From positions 1 through 32,083 of the forward strand of contig JABFSA010000038.1 in NCBI GenBank assembly GCA_013140775.1: a stretch of 32,083 nucleotides of DNA. Reading direction: 5' to 3'. The notes under the pieces were generated by a model. That model did no database searches. It worked only from the letters and a program-made list of their open reading frames with translations, and was not told the origin of the DNA. Below, piece by piece: positions 1 through 7,322 of this stretch. The DNA comes from Acidobacteriota bacterium (lineage in GTDB: Bacteria; Acidobacteriota; Vicinamibacteria; Vicinamibacterales; UBA2999). Made by a program: the position numbers and the translations under genes. How positions within the stretch are numbered: position 1 is the first letter of the stretch; each line of letters starts with the position of its first letter.

Positions 1-47
1 GTTTGATGGCTGAGAACCAACCGTCCTAACCCCTAGACGATACCGGC
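1..47 (-). tRNA. tRNA-Glu (anticodon CTC), 3' part beyond window edge
   Basis: Read on the minus strand, positions 47-41 give a 7-nt acceptor 5' strand, followed by TC at tRNA positions 8-9. A D-arm follows with stem GTCT/GGAC and loop AGGGGTTA, the form typical of tRNA-Glu. Positions 21-17 and 9-5 form the anticodon stem, and the 7-nt loop TTCTCAG places CTC at 14-12. The variable loop AAAC runs off the window. The T-arm and acceptor 3' strand are not visible, so acceptor pairing cannot be checked. One T-T mismatch sits in the anticodon stem. Confidence 0.75.
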
Positions 48-186
48 ACTTGGGGGCGTGAACCCTTCATGTTAGCGAAATGGTGCGCTGCCGGTAAAGG
101 CCAGACTCGCCAAGGTTGTCGCTGCTTCCCCGAAGGCCGCTCTGTCCGGTTTCAATTTAGAACAATCCAGCCCACAATCACAGGGA
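48..186. other. intergenic spacer between tRNA-Glu and the M23 peptidase gene
   Basis: This stretch must hold the divergent promoters for the tRNA and the peptidase gene. I see no convincing sigma-70 boxes. A short purine stretch (caggga) sits immediately before the peptidase ATG at 187. Confidence 0.4.
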
Positions 187-1602
187 ATGCGATCCCACAG
201 AGACAGAGCCCGCTTTCCGTTCCTGACAATCCTTCTCGTTATCGTCGTTCTCGCGGTCGTGGGCTTTGCGGGCGCCTGGCTCTGGGCCGGACGCGCCGAA
301 GGCCCCGCGATCGAGGTGAGACAGCCGACACGGTTCATCGGACAGACGACGTCGCTCGACGTCAGCGTGGAGTCTCCTGGCGGTCAGTTCTCCAGCGTGG
401 ACGTGGTGCTCCAGCAGGGAGACAAGTCGTTCCCCATCTTCACGCTCGACCAGCCAGCCGAGGGCACCGTCCGCCAGGAAACGGCGGAGCGCATCTTCGT
501 CATGCGCCCGGTCGGCAAGAAAGCGGTGCCTGAGCTCCAGGCCGGCGCTGCCAGGATCGTCGTACGCGCCTCGCGTCCGGTGTTCTATGGCCTGCGCGAA
601 GCCACCTCTGAAGTGACGCGGGACGTCGAGGTCCGCCTCCAGCCTCCGGCTGTTGCCGCGCTCTCGTCGTTCCACTTCATCAATCATGGCGGCGCCGAGT
701 TCGTCGTCTACCGGGCGACGCCGGCAGATGTCGAGTCGGGCGTGCGCGTGGGTGACCTGACGTATCCAGGCTTTCCTGCCACCGGAGTGGGTATCTCCGG
801 CGACCCGGCAACGAGGGTGGCGTTCTTCGGCCTTCTCCACGAGCAGGAGCTGAATACGCCGATTGTCCTGTTCGCGCGCGACCCGGCAGGCAATGAAGCC
901 ACGGCCGCCCTCGATCACCGCGCGTTTCCGAAGCCGTTCGCCCGCAGCCGGATCGCGATCGACGATCGCTTTCTCGAACGGGTCGTCCCGGCCATCGCAG
1001 CGGAGACGCCAGACATGAATCTGTCAACGGCGCCCGGGGATCTCGCGCAGTCCTTCCTGCGGATCAATGGCGACCTTCGGCGACGAAACGGGCAGACGAT
1101 CTCGGATCTGGCGAAGAAGACTTCGGACAAGATGCTCTGGACAGACGCGTTCCAGGCGCTCGGCAACGCCTCTGTCGAAGCCGGCTTCGCAGACAACCGC
1201 ACGTACATCTATCTCGACAAGGAAATCGACCGCCAGGTGCATCTTGGGTTCGACCTTGCGGTCACGCAGCGTATTCCCGTACTCGCCGCAAATACGGGAG
1301 TTGTCGTCCACGCCGCCTACCTCGGCATCTACGGCAACTGCGTCATCCTCGACCACGGCCTTGGCGTCCAGTCGCTCTACGCCCATCTGTCCTCCATTGA
1401 CGTCAAAGAGGGTGCCCAGGTCGCGAAAGGCGACGTGCTGGGCCGGAGCGGAACAACCGGCCTTGCGGGCGGGGATCACCTGCATTTCACGATGCTGGTG
1501 AACGGCCAGGCCGTAAATCCGGTCGAATGGTGGGACCCCAAGTGGATGCAGGACCGCGTGCTGCGGAAGATCACCGAAGCTGGCGGGACCGGCGTGAGAT
1601 AA
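187..1602 (+). CDS. membrane-anchored M23 family metallopeptidase (LytM-like)
   Basis: Probable periplasmic peptidoglycan endopeptidase, or a LytM-type regulator of cell-wall hydrolases. The 471-residue product has a basic N-terminus and one hydrophobic segment at about residues 11-33 (signal anchor). A roughly 300-residue beta-rich extracytoplasmic region of unknown function follows. The peptidase domain is C-terminal, from about residue 340. The zinc ligands of the family are visible: H352 and D356 in QVHLGFD, and H433 in DHLHF with catalytic H431. A YAHLSS segment lies between them, as in active members. The full ligand set suggests an active enzyme. The ATG at 187 was chosen because it directly precedes the signal anchor. 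The gene stops 23 bases before the next gene, so the two may be co-transcribed. Confidence 0.9.
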   Translation: MRSHRDRARFPFLTILLVIVVLAVVGFAGAWLWAGRAEGPAIEVRQPTRFIGQTTSLDVSVESPGGQFSSVDVVLQQGDKSFPIFTLDQPAEGTVRQETAERIFVMRPVGKKAVPELQAGAARIVVRASRPVFYGLREATSEVTRDVEVRLQPPAVAALSSFHFINHGGAEFVVYRATPADVESGVRVGDLTYPGFPATGVGISGDPATRVAFFGLLHEQELNTPIVLFARDPAGNEATAALDHRAFPKPFARSRIAIDDRFLERVVPAIAAETPDMNLSTAPGDLAQSFLRINGDLRRRNGQTISDLAKKTSDKMLWTDAFQALGNASVEAGFADNRTYIYLDKEIDRQVHLGFDLAVTQRIPVLAANTGVVVHAAYLGIYGNCVILDHGLGVQSLYAHLSSIDVKEGAQVAKGDVLGRSGTTGLAGGDHLHFTMLVNGQAVNPVEWWDPKWMQDRVLRKITEAGGTGVR

Positions 1603-1625
1603 TTGGACGTTTGGAGACCCCCGGG

Positions 1626-2393
1626 ATGATCCGACTCTTTGGTATAGGCGTAGCCTTGGCGGCACTAACCGCCGCGGCCTGCGGTGGTGGACAGACAGAG
1701 CCCGCGGCGCCCGCGACTCCCCCGCCAACTGTCAGTCCCGTGGACCCGGCAACCGCGGGCAACGTGACGGGAAAAATTGCGTTCGAAGGCACACCGCCGA
1801 AGCCCACGGTCGTCCGGATGGATTCGGACCCGAACTGCGTGCAACCAGGCGTGGCGACCACTGACGAGCTGGTCACTGTCGGCGAAGGCGGCGGGTTACA
1901 GAACGTGTTCGTGTACGTGAAGGACGGGCTGGGCAACCTCCGCTTCCCCATACCCTCCGAAACGATCCTTCTCGACCAGAAGGGCTGTCACTACGTGCCT
2001 CACGTGTTCGGCGCGCAGGTGGGCCAGACGGTCGAGGTCCTGAACAGCGATCAAACACTGCACAACGTGCACGCCGTGCCCACCGCAAATCAGGAATTCA
2101 ACACGGGCCAGCCGCTCGCGGGCATGAAGCACGTGCACCGCTTCAGCACCAAAGAAGTCATGGTTCCATTCAAGTGCGACGTCCATCCCTGGATGCGCGC
2201 ATTTGTCGGCGTGCTCGATCACCCGTACTTTGCCGTCAGTACAGCCGACGGGACGTTCTCGCTGAAGGGGTTACCGCCTGGAACCTATACGGTGGAGGCG
2301 TGGCACGAAACGCTGGGCACACAGACGCAGATGGTGACCATCGGCGCCAGCGAAAACAAGGAGATCTCGTTCGCGTTCAAGTCGGCAACGTAA
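1626..2393 (+). CDS. cupredoxin-like, carboxypeptidase-regulatory-domain lipoprotein
   Basis: Exported 255-residue protein. The ATG at 1626 is preferred over an upstream in-frame start at 1527 because it begins a clear signal peptide ending at C19, probably lipidated although the -3 position is Ala rather than Leu. A Pro/Ala-rich linker follows. The folded part carries a cupredoxin-like set of possible copper ligands: LHNVH (H146, H149) and CDVHPWM (C184, H187, M190). The segment after it (GLPPGTYTVEAWHE) is typical of carboxypeptidase-regulatory-like beta-sandwich domains. Position directly upstream of ctaA and ctaB suggests a role in copper handling or electron transfer linked to cytochrome oxidase. 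That role is inferred from context, as no substrate is known. Confidence 0.8.
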   Translation: MIRLFGIGVALAALTAAACGGGQTEPAAPATPPPTVSPVDPATAGNVTGKIAFEGTPPKPTVVRMDSDPNCVQPGVATTDELVTVGEGGGLQNVFVYVKDGLGNLRFPIPSETILLDQKGCHYVPHVFGAQVGQTVEVLNSDQTLHNVHAVPTANQEFNTGQPLAGMKHVHRFSTKEVMVPFKCDVHPWMRAFVGVLDHPYFAVSTADGTFSLKGLPPGTYTVEAWHETLGTQTQMVTIGASENKEISFAFKSAT

Positions 2394-2471
2394 CGCACTC
2401 TCGAACCGTCGCACGTCGCACTTCGCACTGGCACCATCGCACGTCGCACCATCGCACCTGGCACTCTACCG
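2394..2471. repeat. simple heptamer-like intergenic repeat (GTCGCAC family)
   Basis: The spacer between the lipoprotein gene and ctaA consists largely of imperfect direct repeats of a 7-8 base unit: gtcgcac, gtcgcac, ttcgcac, tggcac, catcgcac, gtcgcac, catcgcac, ctggcac. No ribosome binding site is evident just before the ctaA ATG. Confidence 0.7.
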
Positions 2472-3470
2472 ATGCTTCATCTCTTCGCCCTTCTTGTCGC
2501 CGCCTCCACCGCAGTCCTGATTTTTGCTGGCGGTCTCGTCACCAGCACTGGGTCCGGTCTGTCCGTGCCCGACTGGCCCACCACGTACGGCTGGTCGATG
2601 TTCACATTCCCCATCGACAAATGGGTGGGCGGGATCTTCTACGAGCACACGCACCGGTTGATTGCGAGCGGGGTCGGCGCGCTCATCATGGGCCTGGCCT
2701 TCTGGCTCTGGCGGGCGGAACCGCGCCGTTCAGTGCGGAGGCTCGGTTATCTCGCGCTCGGCGCGGTCGTGACGCAGGGAATTCTCGGTGGGATCACCGT
2801 GCTGTGGTTCCTGCCTGATGCGATCTCGATCGCTCACGCCGGACTGGCGCAGCTGGTGTTCTGCCTGACCATTTCGATTGCGCTCCTGACGTCGCCCGGC
2901 TGGAAGCGTGCCTATGCGCGATCGGGTTCGCTGACCAACACTCATTCACAACCGCTTGCGAACGACCAGGCGCTGCAGTGGGTGGCGATCGCGACGACAG
3001 GCCTCATCTACCTCCAGATCATCGTCGGCGCCACAATGCGGCACACAGGCGCCGGGCTGGCGATTCCGGATTTTCCATGGGCATTCGGTCGGCTCGTGCC
3101 GCCGGTGTGGAGCGCGGCGATCGCCATTCACTTCGCACACAGGGTTGGCGCGGTGCTGGTCTGTGTACTTGCACTCGCGACGGTCGCCCACGTGCTCTAC
3201 CACCATGGCCGTCGCACTGAGCTGCGTCGCCCGTCCTTCCTGCTCCTCGCGCTGCTTGCGGTACAGGTCACGCTCGGCGCGCTGACCGTCCTGAGCGGAA
3301 GAGATCACATCATCAACTCGCTGCACGTGGTCACGGGCGCACTGGTGCTCGCGACGTCATTGGTGTTGACGCTTCGCGCGTGCAGACCACGCTTCGCCGG
3401 AGCAGACGCACAGACGGTAAGCCCCGGGTCGGCTTTGCCGAAACCGGCCTACGTCGGAGCACACGCGTGA
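2472..3470 (+). CDS. ctaA: heme A synthase (COX15/CtaA family)
   Basis: Integral membrane enzyme that oxidises the C8 methyl of heme O to a formyl group, giving heme A for cytochrome oxidase. The 332-residue product has about eight hydrophobic segments arranged as two similar four-helix halves. Family motifs are clear: GGLVTSTGSGLSVPDWP near residue 20, EHTHR at 58-62, IAHAGLAQ, then in the second half GATMRHTGAGLAIPDFP, HFAHRVGA and SLHVVTGA. These supply the paired heme-ligand histidines. The cytoplasmic tail after the last helix is about 30 residues and unremarkable. The stop codon overlaps the GTG start of ctaB (GTGA at 3467-3470), which implies translational coupling. Confidence 0.95.
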   Translation: MLHLFALLVAASTAVLIFAGGLVTSTGSGLSVPDWPTTYGWSMFTFPIDKWVGGIFYEHTHRLIASGVGALIMGLAFWLWRAEPRRSVRRLGYLALGAVVTQGILGGITVLWFLPDAISIAHAGLAQLVFCLTISIALLTSPGWKRAYARSGSLTNTHSQPLANDQALQWVAIATTGLIYLQIIVGATMRHTGAGLAIPDFPWAFGRLVPPVWSAAIAIHFAHRVGAVLVCVLALATVAHVLYHHGRRTELRRPSFLLLALLAVQVTLGALTVLSGRDHIINSLHVVTGALVLATSLVLTLRACRPRFAGADAQTVSPGSALPKPAYVGAHA

Positions 3471-4396
3471 AGCCTGCTGCTCAGTCCGCCGCCGTGTCCG
3501 CCTCGACAAGCTGGGACACCACCGGCGTGAAGTCCGCCCGGCGCTTCAACGACTTCGTTGCGCTCGCCAAGCCGCGACTCAACATGCTCGTGTTGATGAC
3601 GACCGCGGCAGGGCTGTACCTGGCCGCGCCGGACGGCGTCGCCTGGCCGGTGCTCGTACACACACTGGTCGGAACGGCGCTCGTGGCCGGTGGCGCCGCT
3701 GCGCTGAATCAGGTCTGGGAGCGCGATACCGATGCGCTGATGAGGCGCACGCGAAACAGGCCGGTCGCCAGCGGCCGGCTCGGAGTGCTCGAGGCACTCG
3801 TCTTCGGCGTCGGCATTTCCGCAATCGGACTGCTGGAGTTGGGGATCGGCGTGAATCCGCTCTCCGCCGCGGTAGCTGCCCTGACCCTTGTCAGTTACGT
3901 CCTGCTCTACACGCCTCTCAAGCGGCACACATCGCTCGCAACGCTTGTCGGCGCCGTACCCGGCGCACTGCCGCCGGTCATTGGCTGGGCGGCCGCCGCC
4001 AACGAGATCACACTGCCAGCATTGGTGCTCTTCGGGATCATGTTCTTCTGGCAGATGCCGCATTTCCTGGCGATTGCCTGGTTGTATCGCGAAGACTACG
4101 CAGCGGCCGGCATTCCGCTCCTGCCTGTCCTCGAGCCGGATGGTCACCGAACAGGCCGGCAAGCGCTCCTCTACGGTGCGGCCCTCTGGCCTGTCAGCCT
4201 GATGCCGGCGCTGGTCGGTCTCTCGGGTGGTTTCTACACGGCGATCGCCACCGTACTTGGGCTCACACTGATCGCGCTCTGCGCCAGATTCGCGCGCGAC
4301 CGCAGCGCCCAATCGGCCCGGCAGCTGTTTCTGTTCTCAATCACCCATCTGCCGATCCTCCAGCTCGCGCTCATCGCCGATCGTCTCTGGATCTGA
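3467..4396 (+). CDS. ctaB: protoheme IX farnesyltransferase (heme O synthase)
   Basis: UbiA-family membrane prenyltransferase that adds farnesyl to protoheme to make heme O, the substrate of CtaA encoded just upstream. GTG at 3467 is chosen because it overlaps the ctaA stop and gives 309 residues. A longer reading from 3380 would overlap ctaA by about 90 bases. Seen in the sequence: the first Asp-rich prenyl-diphosphate motif beginning at N81 (NQVWERDTD), the following RTRNRPVASGR, YTPLKRHT, the conserved WQMPHFLAIAWLYREDY with the second Asp motif, and IPLLPV. About nine hydrophobic segments are present. The stop overlaps the next ATG (TGATG at 4394-4398). Confidence 0.95.
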   Translation: MKPAAQSAAVSASTSWDTTGVKSARRFNDFVALAKPRLNMLVLMTTAAGLYLAAPDGVAWPVLVHTLVGTALVAGGAAALNQVWERDTDALMRRTRNRPVASGRLGVLEALVFGVGISAIGLLELGIGVNPLSAAVAALTLVSYVLLYTPLKRHTSLATLVGAVPGALPPVIGWAAAANEITLPALVLFGIMFFWQMPHFLAIAWLYREDYAAAGIPLLPVLEPDGHRTGRQALLYGAALWPVSLMPALVGLSGGFYTAIATVLGLTLIALCARFARDRSAQSARQLFLFSITHLPILQLALIADRLWI

Positions 4397-4812
4397 TGCA
4401 GATCTCCGATCTGCCCGCCCTCAACGCGACGCTGAACGGCCTCGCGGCAATCTTTCTGACGGCGGGCTATGTACTGATCAAGCGAGGCCGGGCTGATCTG
4501 CACAAGCGGTGCATGCTGGCGGCCCTGATGACGTCAGCCGTGTTCCTCACGTCGTACCTCATCTACCACTTCAATACCGGCTCTCGTCCATTCCCGGGCC
4601 AGGGAGCGATCAGGGTTGTCTATTTGACGATCCTCTTCACGCACGTGGTGCTTGCGGCGGCGATCCTGCCCCTGGCGCTCATCACCGCCGCACGGGGACT
4701 GAAAGGGCGATACGCGCTCCACGTGCGCATTGCGCGATGGACGTTACCCATCTGGCTGTACGTGTCAGTGACAGGCGTCGTGATCTACCTGATGCTCTAC
4801 CAGATGTACTGA
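4396..4812 (+). CDS. DUF420 family membrane protein
   Basis: A 138-residue protein with four hydrophobic segments. The sequence pattern is that of the DUF420 family (LNGLAAIFLTAGY, KRCMLAALMTSAVFL, THVVLAAAILPLALIT, RWTLPIWLYVSVTGVVIYLMLYQMY). Conserved histidines lie in or near the helices (HKR, YHF, THV). Members usually sit with cytochrome oxidase assembly genes, and here it overlaps ctaB by one base, so a role in oxidase biogenesis is likely; the molecular function is unknown. The last six codons coincide with the left copy of an 18-bp direct repeat. The present TGA stop is therefore supplied by the inserted island, while the probable original end (same residues, TAG stop) survives at 7637-7656. 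Confidence 0.9.
   Translation: MQISDLPALNATLNGLAAIFLTAGYVLIKRGRADLHKRCMLAALMTSAVFLTSYLIYHFNTGSRPFPGQGAIRVVYLTILFTHVVLAAAILPLALITAARGLKGRYALHVRIARWTLPIWLYVSVTGVVIYLMLYQMY
4793..4810 (+). repeat. attL-like direct repeat, left copy
   Basis: 18 bases identical to 7637-7654. This copy lies inside the last codons of the DUF420 gene (LYQMY) and is followed by ga, completing a TGA stop. Confidence 0.8.
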
Positions 4813-4840
4813 GACGGCTCGCGCCTCCCGAACCGTCTTG

Positions 4841-4859
4841 AAGCGACACTGTGTCGCTT
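4841..4859. promoter_or_regulatory. 9-bp perfect inverted repeat just inside the left island end
   Basis: AAGCGACAC at 4841-4849 and its complement GTGTCGCTT at 4851-4859, separated by one base. It lies 30 bases inside the left direct repeat and 28 bases after the DUF420 stop. The near-zero spacer suits a dimeric protein site (integrase or excisionase accessory site, or an operator) better than an RNA hairpin. A terminator is possible but no T tract follows. Confidence 0.5.
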
Positions 4860-4947
4860 AAACTGCCGCATGTAATGACTCGATCAGCACTGTCGTCGCA
4901 CGAGCGACACCAGAGGCATCTATCGAGCGTCTGCATCGGCTACCTGT

Positions 4948-5260
4948 TTGCTCCCTGGAGGAGCACAGGGGCGTCGCGACTTCTGGCCGACGGGAGGAAT
5001 ATTGGGGCGCTCAAGTCCACCGGCATGCAAGTGGACTTACTGTGACACGGCGGTCAGACACTTTGGGAATCGAGTTTCGGCGAAGGGAAAGAAAGCATCG
5101 CTGTACGTCTACCGCTTCGACGGTGTTCAACGGCGACTTACGCTGGGCCACTTAAGCCGACCTAACTCTCGTCGACGCGCGTGGGAAGGCCCCCGCCGCG
5201 CGAGGTGATCTTGCCCACCACAAAGACCCCCCGCCGCAAGTGAATCTGCAAGCCTTCTAG
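4948..5260 (+). pseudogene. tyrosine integrase N-terminal fragment, frameshifted and truncated
   Basis: One frame reads GRRDFW near 4970 and then DTAVRHFGNRVSAKGKKA and YRFDGVQRRLTLGHL up to about 5154. This is the arm-type DNA-binding domain (DUF4102-like) of phage and island integrases. After about 5155 the homology continues in the next frame: ADLTLVDARGKAPAARGDL, then KDP, to a TAG at 5258-5260. One frameshift therefore breaks it. The SAM-like and catalytic domains (R..HxxR..Y) are absent, so it cannot recombine DNA. About 25 residues between GRRDFW and DTAV do not fit the family and coincide with a hairpin at 5013-5038, suggesting a second lesion. The start is not defined. Confidence 0.75.
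5013..5038. repeat. 8-bp inverted repeat inside the integrase remnant
   Basis: AAGTCCAC at 5013-5020 and GTGGACTT at 5031-5038 flank a 10-base loop. It falls where the integrase reading departs from the family, so it may mark a small insertion. Confidence 0.5.
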
Positions 5261-5410
5261 TCGACTGTAAGCATTGACAAGTCGGTCGACTGAAGGACAA
5301 TAGCGGACATTGAGTAGCGAATGCTCGCCGAAACTGGCGGCCGTGCTCAAGCAGGTAGAGCGCCGCTGCCTTCCAAGAATCGACGGGGACCAGGACACAC
5401 GGGTGAGAAC

Positions 5411-6100
5411 GTGATCCTCAAGAGTTGCCTCTTATTAGCGGTTATCGTGTCTAGCGCAACCCTCGTCGCGCAACAGCCCGGTCGCGACTACGCGGCATCG
5501 CCGAACCCTCACATCCGACTATTTGCCAGCGTCTTGAAGGAATCGGTTTGGCTCAATCCGCGGATTTTCGTTTGTTGGGAGAACTTAACAGAAGCTTACC
5601 GAGCCCGCGCAGACTTTGTTCGCTCCGCTGTTTCAGGCACGTGGGAACGGGAGTCTCGGGTTCGCTTTGTCGGCTGGCAGCCTTGCGCCTCTGAGAATGC
5701 TGGTATTCGAATCAGGATCGAAGATTCCGGTCCTCACACAAAAGGTGTAGGGCGAACGTTGGATCGCAGGCGAGATGGAATGGTACTAAATTTTGATTTT
5801 AAGAACTGGAGTCCATCCTGCGCGACTATGCGGGAATACTGCATCAAGGGGATTGCGGTCCATGAGTTCGGCCATGGGCTTGGTTTCGTACACGAGCAAA
5901 ATCGGTTCGACGCACCAGGTGAATGCCAGCAATTGAAGCAAGGGACGAACGGGGATCTCGTCTTGACGCCCTACGATCCGCGCTCCGTGATGAATTACTG
6001 CAACCCGAAATACAACAACGACGGAATGCTGAGCACGCTCGACATCGCAGCCGTCCGAGAGGCATACGGTGGACCGCCTGGAAAGCCTGTCGGAGAGTAA
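5411..6100 (+). CDS. secreted astacin-like zinc metalloprotease
   Basis: Predicted exported protease of 229 residues. GTG at 5411 is chosen because it starts a typical signal peptide (hydrophobic 5-20, cleavage near ATLVAQQ). An upstream ATG at 5321 in the same frame would add a polar, unlikely leader. The zinc site is HEFGHGLGFVHEQNR: H151, E152, H155, H161, matching the HExxHxxGxxHE pattern of metzincins, most like family M12A. The Met-turn SVMNY at 192-196 provides the expected Met194 and Tyr196. Six cysteines could form disulfides. No propeptide domain is evident; only about 30 residues precede the mature-like part. It lies in the island, with AT-richer codon use than neighbouring genes. 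The 3' end overlaps the next gene by 32 bases. Substrate unknown. Confidence 0.85.
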   Translation: MILKSCLLLAVIVSSATLVAQQPGRDYAASPNPHIRLFASVLKESVWLNPRIFVCWENLTEAYRARADFVRSAVSGTWERESRVRFVGWQPCASENAGIRIRIEDSGPHTKGVGRTLDRRRDGMVLNFDFKNWSPSCATMREYCIKGIAVHEFGHGLGFVHEQNRFDAPGECQQLKQGTNGDLVLTPYDPRSVMNYCNPKYNNDGMLSTLDIAAVREAYGGPPGKPVGE

Positions 6101-7322
6101 AACCAACGCGGTCATCCGCGTTCTTGTCTTCCTTCTTGCGATGAGTTCTGGACAAGCGTTTGGCCAGGATTGCGCGCCCGTGGTTGCCAAGTTTCGGCAG
6201 ACTAGCGTTCGCATTCGAGTGGAAGGTGTAGATCGGAACTCTGGAGCGATCAGAGAGAGTTTTGGGAGTGGCGTAATCGTTTCTGAGAGGGGCCACGTGC
6301 TTACGAACTATCACGTGGTCGATCTTGGTACCGAGTTCATTGACAGGGCCTTTGGCGGTTCAATCGGAAGCGGTACCGTCCCGCCCGTGCCAATGCGGCT
6401 CGTTGATGCGGAACCGACTCACGACCTCGCACTTCTGCAATTCAACAACACTGCGGTGGTCTATGAAGCGGCACCGACTGAAAAACTTGAAGTTGCTAGC
6501 GCTGGCTCATCGGTCTGCAGTTTCGGATACCCGCTCAACGTAGAGTTTCGACCAACGGGCGGGGTGCTAGGCGACGCCTCTGGGCCAAGCGGCTGGTGGA
6601 CGCTGGATGTCTCCACGAACCCCGGTGAAAGTGGCTCGCCGGTGTTTGACCTACTCGGCAATCTCCTGGGTCTTCGCGTAGCTGGGCGCGCCGATGCTGT
6701 TGGCATCTACTACATGGTGCCGATCAGTTTGGCTGCCAGGTTGCTGGCAATCGTTCCCAAGATGCCGAACACCCGCCCTCTCCTGGACGGAAGAGTGGCC
6801 CAGGTGGAGTCAGCGGTTCATCGAGTCCTCGAGTTCCCCAACGCAGTGCAAGCATCGAGGACGCCACCAACGCTTCTTCAGAGCCTGCTAGTGGATACAG
6901 GGCCGCTCAAACTTTTCGACGTGCTCTCGCGCTTCAGTGACGCGGACATCGCCCAGATAGAGGGGGGTGAGGCGCTCCAGAGATTCTTTCGGCGGTACTA
7001 TCGGTTCGAAGAAGGAACTAGGCTATTCGAACAGGTATTGCAGCAACAAATCGGAGCCACGGTTCGAGTTCGTTATGCCTCAGGCTGGAGAATCTACCTA
7101 CAGTACGTGTTGCTTCGATTCGGTGGTAACTCAGCGGAGCAACTCAGTTCCGGCAGTAACTTTCTCAACTTCGACATCACTTGGGCTGATGCGGAGCGCG
7201 TTTATGGCGAACTCGCGATGGACTCCGTGATAGCCAATGCGGGCGCGTTCTTGTTCACGGAGCACAACGAAATTCGGAAAGACGTCCAGACGCTTCGGGA
7301 GGTCGTGGGGATTACGCGGTGA
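6069..7322 (+). CDS. exported trypsin-like serine protease with C-terminal domain of unknown function
   Basis: A 417-residue protein. Starting at GTG 6069, within the metalloprotease gene, gives an N-region followed by a hydrophobic signal segment (VLVFLLAMSSGQAFG). The only later start near the signal, ATG at 6141, would delete most of it. The chymotrypsin-fold triad is present: H82 in TNYHVVD, D119 in PTHDLALL, and S188 in NPGESGSPV. Spacing is that of S1/DegP-like proteases. No PDZ domain follows. Residues from about 215 to 417 are of unrecognised type, mostly helical-looking with several aromatic residues. The 32-base overlap with the metalloprotease implies coupled translation and joint action outside the cytoplasm. 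It shares the island's lower GC content. Confidence 0.85.
   Translation: MDRLESLSESKTNAVIRVLVFLLAMSSGQAFGQDCAPVVAKFRQTSVRIRVEGVDRNSGAIRESFGSGVIVSERGHVLTNYHVVDLGTEFIDRAFGGSIGSGTVPPVPMRLVDAEPTHDLALLQFNNTAVVYEAAPTEKLEVASAGSSVCSFGYPLNVEFRPTGGVLGDASGPSGWWTLDVSTNPGESGSPVFDLLGNLLGLRVAGRADAVGIYYMVPISLAARLLAIVPKMPNTRPLLDGRVAQVESAVHRVLEFPNAVQASRTPPTLLQSLLVDTGPLKLFDVLSRFSDADIAQIEGGEALQRFFRRYYRFEEGTRLFEQVLQQQIGATVRVRYASGWRIYLQYVLLRFGGNSAEQLSSGSNFLNFDITWADAERVYGELAMDSVIANAGAFLFTEHNEIRKDVQTLREVVGITR

Noticed and set aside
178..918. Minus-strand open frame opposite the M23 peptidase gene
   Set aside because: Low-complexity shadow sequence with no start context; the plus-strand gene has a clear signal anchor and catalytic site.
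2394..2471. A CRISPR array
   Set aside because: The units are 7-8 bases without unique spacers, so this is a simple repeat.
3449..4312. Minus-strand open frame opposite ctaB
   Set aside because: The plus strand encodes a textbook UbiA-family enzyme; the antisense product is Arg/Glu-rich without motifs.
5341..5395. A functional tRNA-Gly(TCC)
   Set aside because: The D-arm is good, but the anticodon stem does not pair and there is no T-arm or acceptor; kept only as a possible relic.
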